Below are positions 1 to 9,533 of a stretch of DNA of 64,000 nt, one piece after another (within the stretch, counting starts at the first letter, position 1; every line of letters starts with the position of its first letter). The translations under genes were made by a program, and so were the position numbers. Below the pieces are notes generated by a model. The model was not told the DNA's origin and searched no databases. It was given only the letters and a program-made list of their open reading frames with translations. The stretch covers positions 3,224,001 to 3,288,000 of the forward strand of contig OZ245730.1 of the NCBI GenBank assembly GCA_965227145.1. Direction: 5' to 3'. Origin of the DNA: JACKAQ01 sp965227145. GTDB lineage: Bacteria > Calditrichota > Calditrichia > RBG-13-44-9 > J075.

Positions 1-33
1 GCTGACAGAATATCATGGCTGAAAGCCGGTCAT

Positions 34-49
34 TCCTGCGAATGCAGGA
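34..49. repeat. short palindrome (intergenic)
   Basis: TCCTGC and GCAGGA arms flank a 4-base centre. It lies outside any convincing gene. A similar palindrome-like sequence occurs near 50391-50413, so this appears to be one of the small hairpin repeats scattered between genes in this window. Confidence 0.4.
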
Positions 50-144
50 TTCTCCAGTTTATTATCTCAAAAGTGATAAATGGCTACCCAATTATGCTTC
101 AATTGTTCCGGAACTGATGTTTTTCGAATCAACACATGACAAAT

Positions 145-182
145 CAAACGAGCGGATATCTCAATTTATATCCGCTCGTTTG
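145..182 (-). terminator. hairpin terminator of the FG-GAP protein gene
   Basis: A perfect 15-bp stem (145-159 with 168-182) and an 8-base loop sit about 20 bases beyond the stop codon of the minus-strand gene at 204. The following T-tract on the minus strand is weak, so factor-independent termination is inferred mainly from stem strength and position. Confidence 0.6.
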
Positions 183-203
183 AAAAAATATAAACAAGTG
201 TAT

Positions 204-1862
204 CTATTTTAGCAATACCATACTGCGCGTTGCGACAAAATCACCGGCTCGCAAGCTGTAAAAATAAACGCCGCTGCTCAGGTTTTTGCCGTCAAATGTC
301 GCGGTATAACTACCTGCCGGCAATTGGCGATTGACCAGTTCCGCAACGCGTTCGCCGGTGGCGTTGTAAACCGTCAGGTTTACTGCTGCGGCAGTTTTGA
401 TATCAAATTCGAGCGTCGTTTGCGGGTTAAACGGGTTGGGATAATTCTGCCGCAATACATAATTTTCGATAACGGTGTTACCGGAATTTTGCGACAATCC
501 GGTGGCTGTATTTTCCAAAACGACCAAAACCGGAACCGTATCCTGCAACGTGTTCATCCGGGTGATCAGCACTTCGGTTTTGTTGTCGCTATCCAAATCT
601 GTGATAGCCACATTGCGCAGATCCGCAAACGGGGAATCGCTTTCGTAAAGTGTTGACCATTCATAACTTGCGGAGTCATCCGGTGCGCCGGTTCCGCTGT
701 ATTCCATCCGGTGAATCTGGGTTGCGTCGTCATTTCCCGGCGCGCGACCGGCAAACAGGAAATCCATCAACCCGTCGCCGTCCAGATCACCAACGGCGGA
801 GCCATCGGCGGGCAGGTCTTTTCCACCCAATTTTACAACATCACCGGGCGTAAGGCTGGCGACATCCGATGTGCTGCCGATGTAAAAAATATACCCGTTC
901 GCTGCGTTGTCCGGCTGAATGCCGGCGGTATAAAATTCCAGATTTCCGTCGCCGTTTACATCAAAAAAGCGCATGCCGCGCCGATGCCCGAAATCATCCG
1001 GCGCAAACACCTGATTGAGGTCAACCTGCAGGGCATAATTATTTGCCGATGGCGATTCGTAAATTGCCAGACTGAAAAAATCCCAGGTGAACACCCAGAT
1101 TTCCCCGCGTCCGTCGTTATCGAAATCGACGATGCGCGGATCGTAAACCACACCACCGGTATGATTTAGGGAATTCTCAAATTCGATTGAAAATGCGCCA
1201 AGCCCGATGCCGATATCAACGCCGCCGGAGTTCACAACCATCATGGTTCTGCCACCGCCACCGCCGGGATCGCCGTCATCGCCTCGCGATTGCACAACCA
1301 GCTCGTCTTCGCCGTCACCGTCCACATCGCCTGCCGCCATTCCGGAAACCTTGAATTCGTGGTTATCCGGTCGCCCGAAATTCCAGGTCTCCGATGGTGT
1401 TGCCGGAAAATTGGTGCCGTCAAATTCGAACACATACAATCCGCGCGGATTTGGCGGGCTGTCCGAAATCGCCAGCGGCGTACCGAAATATAGCTCGGGC
1501 ATTAAATCGCTATCCAAATCGCCCATCGTTATCGCGGTGTACACATTGCCGGCGTTGTTTAAAATCGGTGCCTGAAATGTCCAACGCAGCTCAAACTGGT
1601 TGTCGCCGGTGCTTTCGTAATAATCCACAATTTGTCCGGCACTGCGGTTCGATAAAAAACCGGAGATGCTGGGATCGCGACTGATGATAAATTCCATGTT
1701 GCCATCGTTATCCAAATCCAGATCCACAATTAAATCCCACCCGCCCCACAACGAATCACCGGCTGCGATTTTATTGGTAATTTCCCAGCCGCTGGCAGTT
1801 GTTTGAGCGAACATTACAGATGAACAAAACAGCAGTAACAGTGCTGTTAGCATTTTTTTCAT
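204..1862 (-). CDS. secreted FG-GAP/VCBS-repeat protein with type IX-like sorting domain
   Basis: Exported protein of 552 residues. It starts with a signal peptide (MKKMLTALLLLFCSSVMFAQ). The body has repeated calcium-binding-like FG-GAP segments of the D-x-D-x-D-G kind (for example DLDLDNDGNMEF, DVDGDGEDEL, DFDNDGRGEI, DVNGDGNLEF, DLDGDGLMDF), as in integrin-like beta-propellers. The last 80 residues contain NYPNPFNPQTTLEF and end in ...SMVLLK, the type A C-terminal sorting domain recognised by type IX-like secretion. The start at 1862 is chosen because GGAGG lies six bases upstream; the longer frame (1874) would place that site inside the gene. No enzymatic motif is seen, so a surface or adhesion role is only inferred. 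Confidence 0.85.
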   Translation of the reverse strand: MKKMLTALLLLFCSSVMFAQTTASGWEITNKIAAGDSLWGGWDLIVDLDLDNDGNMEFIISRDPSISGFLSNRSAGQIVDYYESTGDNQFELRWTFQAPILNNAGNVYTAITMGDLDSDLMPELYFGTPLAISDSPPNPRGLYVFEFDGTNFPATPSETWNFGRPDNHEFKVSGMAAGDVDGDGEDELVVQSRGDDGDPGGGGGRTMMVVNSGGVDIGIGLGAFSIEFENSLNHTGGVVYDPRIVDFDNDGRGEIWVFTWDFFSLAIYESPSANNYALQVDLNQVFAPDDFGHRRGMRFFDVNGDGNLEFYTAGIQPDNAANGYIFYIGSTSDVASLTPGDVVKLGGKDLPADGSAVGDLDGDGLMDFLFAGRAPGNDDATQIHRMEYSGTGAPDDSASYEWSTLYESDSPFADLRNVAITDLDSDNKTEVLITRMNTLQDTVPVLVVLENTATGLSQNSGNTVIENYVLRQNYPNPFNPQTTLEFDIKTAAAVNLTVYNATGERVAELVNRQLPAGSYTATFDGKNLSSGVYFYSLRAGDFVATRSMVLLK

Positions 1863-2370
1863 CAGAACCTCCATTAATGATTTGATGAATGATTGGGTTA
1901 CGGTTTCGAACTATCTATCAGCATTTCATGATTTGTGGATTTTGAACAACCGGTAAACGAACAGAAGAATAACGCTGGCAGCTTTAAAAAAATCGTGATA
2001 TTTGAAGTTGTTAAGTTATGCGATTCGCCCGACATTGACAAGATTTTTTTAGCCGGTGATATATCAATTGCGAAATTTACCCAAAAATTGCAGCTAATTA
2101 AATGATAGTGTTAGCTTTTTGGCTTTTGGCTTTTGGCTTTTGGCTTTTGGCTGTTAGCTTTGAGTTTTGAGTTTTGAGATTTGGAGTTTGGAATTTGGGA
2201 TTTGGGATTTGGAATTTGGGATTTGGGATTTGGGATTTGGGATTTGGGATTTGGGATTTGGGATTTGAGTTTTGTTTTTTAAGTTTTGTGATTTTGAAAA
2301 ATCCAGTCTGCCCCGAAAATCAACAGAGAACCATATTGTTTTTAAAGGTGCGTGCCCGTAATTTTGGGCA
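1863..2370. other. intergenic region with promoters and heptamer repeats
   Basis: 508 bases between divergent genes. The right half is occupied by the heptamer tandem repeats listed separately. The left part is AT-rich and should hold the promoter of the minus-strand FG-GAP gene. I see no further gene; open frames here merely read through the repeat. Confidence 0.6.
2114..2276. repeat. two adjoining 7-bp tandem repeat tracts
   Basis: The first tract (about 2114-2161) repeats GGCTTTT four times exactly plus degenerate copies. The second (about 2161-2276) has GAGTTTT variants followed by many copies of GGGATTT. Both have a 7-base period and are strongly G/T-biased on the plus strand. Such heptamer tracts expand by replication slippage. 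They lie about 95 bases upstream of the phosphoesterase gene. Confidence 0.9.
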
Positions 2371-3249
2371 ATGGAAACGGGCAAGCACACAACCTGCTTT
2401 TTTGTCGCCGATCTTCACGGCGTTTATGCACAATACCAAAAATTGTTTGCAGCCATTGCCGATGAGCAGCCGCGCGCTGTTTTTTTGGGTGGCGATTTGT
2501 TGCCATCCGGCATGATGGCGCTGGCTTCGCCGGATTTTTTTCACGAAGATTTTGTGAACAAAGTGCTCGCCAGCGGATTTTTGAAATTAAAATCGCAGAT
2601 GGGTGAAAAATTTCCCGGTGTTTTTCTGATTTTGGGGAACGATGACGGCCGGATGGAAGAAGCGGCCATTTTGGACGCCGCCGGTCGCGGCGCATGGCAA
2701 TACAGCCACAATCGAAAAATCAAGTTTCAAAATTACGTAGTTTACGGATATTCCTGTGTGCCGCCATCGCCATTTCAGCTAAAGGATTGGGAACGATATG
2801 ACGTATCGCGATTTGTCGATCCCGGCTGCACCGCGCCCGACGAAGGCTTTCACTCCGTTCCGGTTTCCCGGCACGAGCTGAAATATGCAACCATCAAAAA
2901 TGATCTGGAAGTGCTCACCGATAACGACGACCTCGCCAACGCGATATTTTTGTTTCACACACCGCCGTATCAAACCAAACTGGATCGCGCGGCGCTGGAT
3001 GGCAAAATGATCGATTATGCGCCGCTGGATGTACATATCGGCAGCATCGCGGTGCGGCGGCTGATCGAACAGCGCCAGCCGTTGCTCACGCTGCACGGTC
3101 ATGTGCACGAATCTGCCCGGCTCACCGGCGAATGGAAAGACCGGATCGGGCAAACGGTTTTGCTTTCCGCCGCGCACGATGGCGAAGAATTGGCGCTGGT
3201 GCGTTTCGATCCTGCCAATCCCGCCGCTGCTACCCGCGAATTGATTTGA
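2371..3249 (+). CDS. calcineurin-like metallophosphoesterase
   Basis: 292 residues, no signal peptide, probably cytoplasmic. The dimetal site of the calcineurin-like phosphoesterase fold is visible in order: D-x-H in FVADLHG near residue 14, GGD near 41, GND (LGNDDG) near 90, a later histidine in LFHTPPY, and GHVH near 248. These ligands bind two divalent metals that activate water for phosphoester hydrolysis. The substrate cannot be read from sequence. It is convergent with the PEP-synthase-like gene, with only three bases between the stop codons. Confidence 0.85.
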   Translation: METGKHTTCFFVADLHGVYAQYQKLFAAIADEQPRAVFLGGDLLPSGMMALASPDFFHEDFVNKVLASGFLKLKSQMGEKFPGVFLILGNDDGRMEEAAILDAAGRGAWQYSHNRKIKFQNYVVYGYSCVPPSPFQLKDWERYDVSRFVDPGCTAPDEGFHSVPVSRHELKYATIKNDLEVLTDNDDLANAIFLFHTPPYQTKLDRAALDGKMIDYAPLDVHIGSIAVRRLIEQRQPLLTLHGHVHESARLTGEWKDRIGQTVLLSAAHDGEELALVRFDPANPAAATRELI

Positions 3250-3252
3250 AAA

Positions 3253-6200
3253 TTACGGATTCAGTTTTAGCGGCATCGCCGCATCGGTAACCGCGTTAAT
3301 TTTGATCGCCCAACTGGTGCGTTTTTCGATATCCTGATCGGTAACAATATGAACGTCCAGCAGTCCGTCACTTTTGCGACCCGTTCGCAGAAAATTCATT
3401 TCCGCCAAACACAAACTCCAACCCTGCAACCAGGCTGTCAAAATGTGCCGTTGCCGAGGTGTTCCCCGGAAATGAACCAGCAGATCGATATCGCTTTCCG
3501 GTCCCGCTGTCGCATTTTTGACACTGCCAAACAAATACAAACCGGCAACGCCAAACGCTTCTGCGTCCATTTCTTTGGCAATTTGTTCCGCCATTCGCTG
3601 GCGCCAGCGCCAGAATTCTTCCGGCTGACTTTTGGTTTGTGGTTTTTTGAACCGCTCATCTTTCATTTCCGGCACAATAACCGGCACATCCAATAATCCG
3701 ATCGCTTTGTTGTAATCGCCATTCATCAGCACATGCAAATTCATGCCGTTGCTAACCTGCGGGATGTCGATGACTTTCACGACATCCGCTAAATGATCGA
3801 AATCCTTCAGCAAATCAGACAAAATATTATCTGCATTTTTCAAAAACGTTTCGTTGAAAATATTGCCGTCTTCATCCGGATACAGCGGTAAATAGCGGAT
3901 ATACGATTCCACCAAATCCTGAAAAAAGTGGGTACCAAAGGACAAATCCGGCACGTAATTGCCTTTTTGCCGGGCAATTTCGATGAGCATCGATGCGTTG
4001 TTAATATCTGAATATGTGACACTTACACCCAGCGTAATATCGCCGCGACTGCCCCAGCGTCCCGGTCCCATCAGCACAAACTGGCGTTTGGGCAACATCT
4101 GGTTCAACTTGCCGACAGCCCGCCCCACAGCCAACAAATCCGCCCGGTTTTTGAGGCTGCTGTATCCTGCCGGGTCCACATAAACGATGTGCGTATTGTT
4201 GACAATCGTTCCATTGGAAATAAACCGTTTGGCGGTAAAAATGGTTTTTTCCGGCGGTGTTTCTACCGGAATGCTCGCCGGCGTGCTTTCCAAGGTATAG
4301 CTTTGCGCACGGCATTGCAGAAGATAGAGATCTTTCCCATCGCTGGCAAATTCGATGTCGATCGGTGTTTCCAGCGTCGATTCCAACGTTTTCAACACAG
4401 AGTGAATTTGGGAGATAAACCCGGTTCGCTCGATCAATCCGTCAAATGTGACAACCGAATGATCCTTTTTGAAATCGATGCCCAACGCGGATGAAAGCAC
4501 CATTCGCTCGTTCCGCATGATGGATACAATCCGGTCGATCGCCGGATATTCTTCGCCATATTCCCGGAGCAGTTGGCTGAGCTCCACGGTTTCGAACTGA
4601 TTGTGTTCGAGATGAATCACATCCACTTTTTTGGGTGAATAGCGTATTTTTTCATCCAGCGAAACGTTGACGCGCAATCCGGGCTGACCGGGTGCCAGCA
4701 TGATTGGGTAATCATCGCTGAGGCGATCGACAGCGCGAGTGCCCAATCCCGGCACAATGCGAACAACGCCGTCGTCGCGCTTTATCCGGCTGGACCAGCG
4801 GTATTCGTTCCGGCTGAATCCCACCCCGGAAAACGATGGCAGATAATACGGGCCGATCTTTTGCCCCACCACTTCCTGAATCAAAATACCCATTTCTTCG
4901 TGATAATCCAGCAGCTCCCGTTCCATCCGGTATTCGATCGGGTCCGGGCTGAAGGTTGAGGCATACACTTCTGCAATGGCGTCCAAAAGCGCTGCCAATC
5001 GCTCCTCTTTTGTGCCCTGATTGGCGATAAATAAACTTTTGTATTTCCCCGCGAACGCGGTGCCCATCCGGTCTTCCAGCAGGCTGGAGCTGCGGACAAT
5101 CAGCGGTGTTTCGCCCAAATCTTCCAGCGCCATCGATAATCCGTGAACAATTTCCGGCGGAAACTGGGAATTTTTGAACAGCTGCACTATAAACGGATAT
5201 TCCAGCCGAACCATCCCGATTTCTTTGTATTTCTGCTCGACAATTTCTTCCAGATTGTTATAATTCATGAAGCTCAAAATGGTATCGGACGTGAGATACC
5301 AGGTGTTGGGGATTTTGATATTTTCAAACTCCGGCTGGTCTTTGGCAAATTTTTTGAGAATTTGGCCCGCCAACAACAGCCCTGAGCCTTTGCCGCCGAG
5401 TTTTCCGTGGCTGCCTGCCGGATAAATCACCCGATTGAGCAATTCATAAAAATCCGATGTCTGGACAAAATGTTTGGCAATTTTGATAAAATCGGTTTGA
5501 TCGGTCAGCAATCGGCGAATCAGCGAAACGCGAAACCCCTTTTCGCGAGATAGCGGCAATTCCGATTCGCCGGTGCCCATGTGAACAAATCGTTCCAGCG
5601 CATCGGCAATTTCCGCCAGCGTTGAGCCGGAATTTTCCAGAATATTCACCAAAAAGCCGGTTTTGTCTTCCTGAATCCATTTTTGGATGTTGCTGTAAAT
5701 TTCCGCTTCGTTGAGATTGTTGCTGGCGACTTCGAACACTTGCTCGCAAATGCCATATCCCTGCAACGATTTTTTTTCGTGCGGACGGTTCGGATCGTCA
5801 TCCGCAGTTGATTCTCCGGTGCTGCCGCCAAAATGGCTGAGCAATTGCTCTGCTTCTTCAACACCTTGCCAACCCATGTAATTGGTCATTTTACGGGTGA
5901 TCCGCATCAGCAATCGCGGATCGGTGCGCCGCAACAAATCCAGAATCACCCACCACGATGCCCGCGAACTGTTTGCGTTGGTTTTACCGTCCTCAAACAC
6001 TTTTTTGAGGCGATTGTGCAATAAAAATATTCCCAACCGGCTGGCGATAGTGCCGATCAGTTTGCGCTCCTCTTTCAGAAATGGACCTTCATCCGCCACC
6101 GGCCGATCTTCCAGATAATACACGCTGATTTTCCCGACCGTTTCATCATGCATAACAATATTGGCGTGCTGCACCCATTCCGTCAGTTCAAAATCATCGC

Positions 6201-6420
6201 ACTGGTGGCGTTCGCCATTGTAAGTGATGATTGCCCGGCAAATATCCGGATATTGCCAGCCGGGCGGGATTGCTTCGCAAATTTTGCAAAACATTAATGA
6301 CATATCCTTATCGGGATTGTCCAGAATTTCCTCAATCACATATAAACAATTGAGTTCTTTGGCACGCTCTTTTAAAGTTCTGATGAGTTCGTCAAGTTGG
6401 GGATTGGCTGAATTCGTCAT
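3253..6420 (-). CDS. PEP synthase-like ATP-grasp protein fused to a nucleotidyltransferase domain
   Basis: 1055 residues. The first 140 or so resemble a GAF-type sensor domain (ICEAIPPGWQYPDICRA). From about residue 350 a pyruvate-phosphate dikinase N-terminal ATP-binding domain follows: LGGKGSGLLLAG, IVRSSSLLEDRMGTAFAGKY, and DLYLLQCRAQ at its end. The phosphohistidine swivel domain and the PEP-binding barrel of true PEP synthase are not evident. The C-terminal 130 residues contain LFGSVKNATAGPESDIDLLV, the G-S...D-x-D signature of an MNT/Pol-beta nucleotidyltransferase. So the protein is probably not a standard PEP synthase; a regulatory or nucleotidyl-transfer role is inferred. A single gene upstream of no partner; reads toward the phosphoesterase. 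Confidence 0.75.
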   Translation of the reverse strand: MTNSANPQLDELIRTLKERAKELNCLYVIEEILDNPDKDMSLMFCKICEAIPPGWQYPDICRAIITYNGERHQCDDFELTEWVQHANIVMHDETVGKISVYYLEDRPVADEGPFLKEERKLIGTIASRLGIFLLHNRLKKVFEDGKTNANSSRASWWVILDLLRRTDPRLLMRITRKMTNYMGWQGVEEAEQLLSHFGGSTGESTADDDPNRPHEKKSLQGYGICEQVFEVASNNLNEAEIYSNIQKWIQEDKTGFLVNILENSGSTLAEIADALERFVHMGTGESELPLSREKGFRVSLIRRLLTDQTDFIKIAKHFVQTSDFYELLNRVIYPAGSHGKLGGKGSGLLLAGQILKKFAKDQPEFENIKIPNTWYLTSDTILSFMNYNNLEEIVEQKYKEIGMVRLEYPFIVQLFKNSQFPPEIVHGLSMALEDLGETPLIVRSSSLLEDRMGTAFAGKYKSLFIANQGTKEERLAALLDAIAEVYASTFSPDPIEYRMERELLDYHEEMGILIQEVVGQKIGPYYLPSFSGVGFSRNEYRWSSRIKRDDGVVRIVPGLGTRAVDRLSDDYPIMLAPGQPGLRVNVSLDEKIRYSPKKVDVIHLEHNQFETVELSQLLREYGEEYPAIDRIVSIMRNERMVLSSALGIDFKKDHSVVTFDGLIERTGFISQIHSVLKTLESTLETPIDIEFASDGKDLYLLQCRAQSYTLESTPASIPVETPPEKTIFTAKRFISNGTIVNNTHIVYVDPAGYSSLKNRADLLAVGRAVGKLNQMLPKRQFVLMGPGRWGSRGDITLGVSVTYSDINNASMLIEIARQKGNYVPDLSFGTHFFQDLVESYIRYLPLYPDEDGNIFNETFLKNADNILSDLLKDFDHLADVVKVIDIPQVSNGMNLHVLMNGDYNKAIGLLDVPVIVPEMKDERFKKPQTKSQPEEFWRWRQRMAEQIAKEMDAEAFGVAGLYLFGSVKNATAGPESDIDLLVHFRGTPRQRHILTAWLQGWSLCLAEMNFLRTGRKSDGLLDVHIVTDQDIEKRTSWAIKINAVTDAAMPLKLNP

Positions 6421-6505
6421 CGAAAAATCGCCTTTCGCTTTTACCGGCGTTTATGCAGTTTTGGTGAGATGCTGAGTGTTGCAAATATTTGAAAAAACAA
6501 AACTT

Positions 6506-6543
6506 ATGCATCCCGGATGTTTGGTTTTCCATCCGGGATGCAT
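6506..6543 (-). terminator. bidirectional-looking terminator after glutamate dehydrogenase
   Basis: A perfect 13-bp stem (6506-6518 with 6531-6543) and a 12-base loop lie 14 bases past the stop of the dehydrogenase gene. T-rich runs flank it on both strands. It separates this gene from the PEP-synthase-like gene downstream. Confidence 0.85.
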
Positions 6544-6557
6544 TTTTTTGAAAAACA

Positions 6558-7844
6558 TTAAATCCAGCCGCGATCACGGCAGGCTTGCACAACCCGGTTT
6601 ACGGCGATCACATACGCCGCATCGCGCATGTACAACCGGCGCTTTTTGGCCAATTCGCTGATCGCGATAAATGCCGACGTCATTTTAATATCCAGTTTTC
6701 CCAACACCTCGTCGCGTTCCCAGAAATAATTCATGTTGCTTTGCACCTGTTCAAAATAGCTGCAGGTTACGCCGCCGGCGTTCGCCAGAAAATCAGGGAT
6801 GAGAAAAATATTGCGCTCCCGGATCAGCCGGTCTGCTGCGGGCGTTGTGGGTCCGTTGGCGCCTTCGGCGATAATTTTCACCTGTTTGGAAATTTGCATC
6901 ACGGTATCTTTTGTGACCTGGTTTTCCAGCGCGGCGGGAATCAGAATGTCCACATCTTCACTGATCCACGAATCTCCGGGTAAAATTTCGTATCCCAAAT
7001 CCTTCGCTTTGTTTTGATCGATACCGCCAAAATGGTCGGTAATGCCGCGCAGTTCGTTCAGATCGATACCGCTTTTTTTGCGATAGGCAAACGATTTTTG
7101 CTCCGCCTGATCCCAACAGGAAACCGACACAACCGTGCCGCCCATCTGCTGATACAATTGAATGGCAAACTGCGATACGTTTCCAAATCCCTGAACACTG
7201 GCGGTGGTATTTTGGGGATGCAAATTCATTTCTTTTAACGCCTCGCGAACGGTGAAAATTACGCCGTAGCCGGTGGCTTCCATCCGTCCGAGCGAGCCGC
7301 CCATGCCCACCGGTTTTCCGGTGATAAATCCGGGATATTTTCCGCCGTGGATGACCTCGAATTCATCGAGCATCCAGAGCATGTGCTGTGCGCTGGTCAT
7401 CACATCCGGTGCCGGAACATCGAGAATCGGACCGACATTTTGGGCAACCTGGCGCACCCAGCCACGGCAGAGCCGTTCCTGTTCGCGATCGCTCAAATTA
7501 TGCGGATCGCAAACCACACCGCCTTTGCTGCCGCCCAACGGAATATCCACTGCGGAGCATTTCCAGGTCATCCACATCGAAAGGGCACGCACGGTATCAA
7601 TCGTTTCCAACGGGTGAAACCGGATGCCGCCTTTTCCCGGACCGCGGGCATCGTTGTGCTGAACGCGGAATCCGCGAAATACTTTTACTTTGCCGTCATC
7701 CATCCGCACGGGAATATTAAAATGATATTCGCGCATCGGCTGACGCAACAACTCCCGGGCAGCACTATCTAGATCCAACAAATCGGCGACACCGTCAAAC
7801 TGGGACTGCGCCATCTCAAAGGCATTAAACGCTTTGTCCATCAT
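6558..7844 (-). CDS. gdhA: Glu/Leu/Phe/Val dehydrogenase, probable glutamate dehydrogenase
   Basis: 428 residues, the usual size for the hexameric family. It catalyses reversible oxidative deamination of glutamate to 2-oxoglutarate and ammonia with NAD(P). The N-terminal substrate domain shows GPGKGGIRFHP and then KCSAVDIPLGGSKGG, containing the glycine-rich substrate loop and catalytic lysines. The Rossmann domain begins near residue 205 (GFGNVSQFAIQLY). The start at 7844 is supported by GAGGT seven bases upstream. It is monocistronic with its own terminator. The sequence does not decide between NAD and NADP, and a leucine-type specificity is not fully excluded. Confidence 0.9.
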   Translation of the reverse strand: MMDKAFNAFEMAQSQFDGVADLLDLDSAARELLRQPMREYHFNIPVRMDDGKVKVFRGFRVQHNDARGPGKGGIRFHPLETIDTVRALSMWMTWKCSAVDIPLGGSKGGVVCDPHNLSDREQERLCRGWVRQVAQNVGPILDVPAPDVMTSAQHMLWMLDEFEVIHGGKYPGFITGKPVGMGGSLGRMEATGYGVIFTVREALKEMNLHPQNTTASVQGFGNVSQFAIQLYQQMGGTVVSVSCWDQAEQKSFAYRKKSGIDLNELRGITDHFGGIDQNKAKDLGYEILPGDSWISEDVDILIPAALENQVTKDTVMQISKQVKIIAEGANGPTTPAADRLIRERNIFLIPDFLANAGGVTCSYFEQVQSNMNYFWERDEVLGKLDIKMTSAFIAISELAKKRRLYMRDAAYVIAVNRVVQACRDRGWI

Positions 7845-8259
7845 TGCTTATACCTCAATAATTTTGCTTTGTTTTGTTTACAGAGGTTTACCGGGGCAGA
7901 AATGGAGCATGTGAGCAACAATGGAAAATGAGTGAAGACAGTTGCCAATCACGCTGCTGTTGAACTATCGCGATAAAAAATGTCCCCTTAACAAACCCCT
8001 CGCGATCTGGTGCTCAAATCGCAATTTTTCCCGGCGTTTTCTGCGAAAAACCGGTGGTCGATGCGCACCGGGAATCGTTTCAACGCACATCTCAAATATC
8101 GTATTTTTAAAATCGAAAAGGAATGAATAAAAAATTGTTCGCGGGTTTTGCAGCAGTGCTGTGGCGGAAAAACGAGTAAAAAAACGGCAGTTGCCCGAGC
8201 GATGCCCAAAACGTTTTTTCAGCGATCGCCAAAGCCGCAGCAGCGACGGTTTTTTGCGG
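7845..8259. other. intergenic region, no gene seen
   Basis: 415 bases between two minus-strand genes. It must hold the promoter of the glutamate dehydrogenase gene and the 3' end signal of the SnoaL-like gene. I see no conserved open frame, RNA fold or convincing terminator with a T-tract here. Confidence 0.5.
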
Positions 8260-8640
8260 TTATTGCAGCGGGATGTTCAGTTTTTTCCGGTTTTCCGGTG
8301 TGTCGGTAAATACTGCCCATTCGGCAATTTTATCGTTTTCGATCACTGCTCGCCACAGCGCATCGCCCTCCAGCGGTTTGAACAAACAAATCGTGTATCC
8401 GGTGATGGTCACAACATCATCAGCCGAACGAACGGTGGAAAAATAATTCCGGTAATCCGGATAATATCTGAAAAAATCGGTCCAGATTTCCCGCAGTTTT
8501 GCTGTTCCGGTTTGAACAGTATTTTCGCTGTCAATAAAGCGGTGATTTTCGGTCAACAGCGCCATCAAAGCTTCAATATCCTGATTATTTATGGCTTCGT
8601 TAAACAACAGTGCGGTAAATTTGGGATCTTTTGTATTCAT
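8260..8640 (-). CDS. SnoaL/NTF2-like protein
   Basis: 126 residues with the compact alpha+beta-cone pattern of SnoaL-like polyketide cyclase / NTF2 proteins: LFNEAINNQDIEALMALLTE opening helices, then HRFIDSENTVQTGTAKLREIW and alternating beta strands. No signal peptide. Family members act as small-molecule isomerases, cyclases or binding proteins, and nothing here shows the ligand. A second, only distantly similar NTF2-fold gene lies at 39628. It stands alone, with about 100 bases to the creatininase gene. Confidence 0.7.
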   Translation of the reverse strand: MNTKDPKFTALLFNEAINNQDIEALMALLTENHRFIDSENTVQTGTAKLREIWTDFFRYYPDYRNYFSTVRSADDVVTITGYTICLFKPLEGDALWRAVIENDKIAEWAVFTDTPENRKKLNIPLQ

Positions 8641-8737
8641 TCAGCAATCTTCCGTTTTTGCGTTTCCCGGTTAAAAAATTCGTCCTCGCCGGACATATTA
8701 ATTCATTTTTTGTTAAAAATTGTGATCTGGCTAATTT

Positions 8738-9505
8738 CTATTCATACAAATCGTTGATGTCGCTGTTGGCGAGATCGACCAGATAGCCGGCGATTTTTGT
8801 TGTCAACGCTTCGAGAAAAATACGCCCTTTTTCCGGCGTTGCTTTGGCGGGATTTCCCACACCCGTATCGACTGTGGCTTTGTGCCATTCGCGCTGCGCC
8901 CAAACCCAGCCTTCGGCGATGCCCTTTAATTTGAACGGGATGCTTTCGCCGGTTCCCGCTTCGGAAAGCGGCAGCACCAATTCCGGCGCGATGTGCTGCA
9001 TATTTGCCGTTTCCATCTCTCCTGCGTGATCACCCGGTTCATCAAAAAAACGGTTGTTTTCGAGCACCTGATACCAATTTATTACGCTCATAAACAGTTG
9101 TGGATATTGCGGTTGAATCTCCCGCAACATCTGCCGGAAATTGTTGCCGCCGTGCCCGTTCAAAATCACGATTTTCTGCAAACCCTGCCGCGACAGCGAT
9201 TCTGCGATATCGCGAAACACCATCGCCTGCGTGCCCGGATTCATGTTGATATCCAACTTGATTTCAAATTGCCCGGTGTTCACGCCAAACGGAATCGTCG
9301 GCAAAACCACCACTTTTGCGCCGTTTTCCCAGGCGATTCGCGCTGCTTCCGCCGCGATGTAGTCGCATTGCAAATTATCGGTGGCATACGGCAAATGATA
9401 GTTGTGCGCCTCGGTAGCGCCCCACGGCAACACAACCACTTCGTATGGCGTATTTTTTACAGTTTTCCAATGGGTTTCGGCTAAAATATAGGGTCGTTCG
9501 GACAT
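8738..9505 (-). CDS. creatininase family protein
   Basis: 255 residues, the family's normal length. The metal-binding pattern of creatininase/MftE-type amidohydrolases is present: GATEAH near residue 30 followed by ATDN, NGHGGN near 118, and DHAGEMET near 170, supplying Glu, His and Asp ligands for two metals. Relatives hydrolyse creatinine or cleave peptide or formamide bonds in cofactor maturation; the substrate here is unknown, and no mycofactocin genes are nearby. The ATG at 9505 is preferred over a GTG one codon earlier because AGGA is spaced six bases from it. Confidence 0.85.
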   Translation of the reverse strand: MSERPYILAETHWKTVKNTPYEVVVLPWGATEAHNYHLPYATDNLQCDYIAAEAARIAWENGAKVVVLPTIPFGVNTGQFEIKLDINMNPGTQAMVFRDIAESLSRQGLQKIVILNGHGGNNFRQMLREIQPQYPQLFMSVINWYQVLENNRFFDEPGDHAGEMETANMQHIAPELVLPLSEAGTGESIPFKLKGIAEGWVWAQREWHKATVDTGVGNPAKATPEKGRIFLEALTTKIAGYLVDLANSDINDLYE

Positions 9506-9533
9506 CACAATTCCTGATAGTTATGTTGAGAAT

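Noticed and set aside
15..212. 65-residue plus-strand frame at the window start
   Set aside because: It runs through the small palindrome at 34-49 and the terminator stem at 145-182, and has no recognisable domain or ribosome site.
2174..2515. Repeat-coded proteins (GIWDLGF-type) on both strands over the heptamer tract
   Set aside because: The amino-acid repetition only reflects the 7-base DNA period; the frames run into the phosphoesterase gene and have no start signal.
8161..8757. 198-residue plus-strand frame opposite the SnoaL-like gene
   Set aside because: Antisense shadow. The minus-strand gene at 8260 has a coherent fold pattern.
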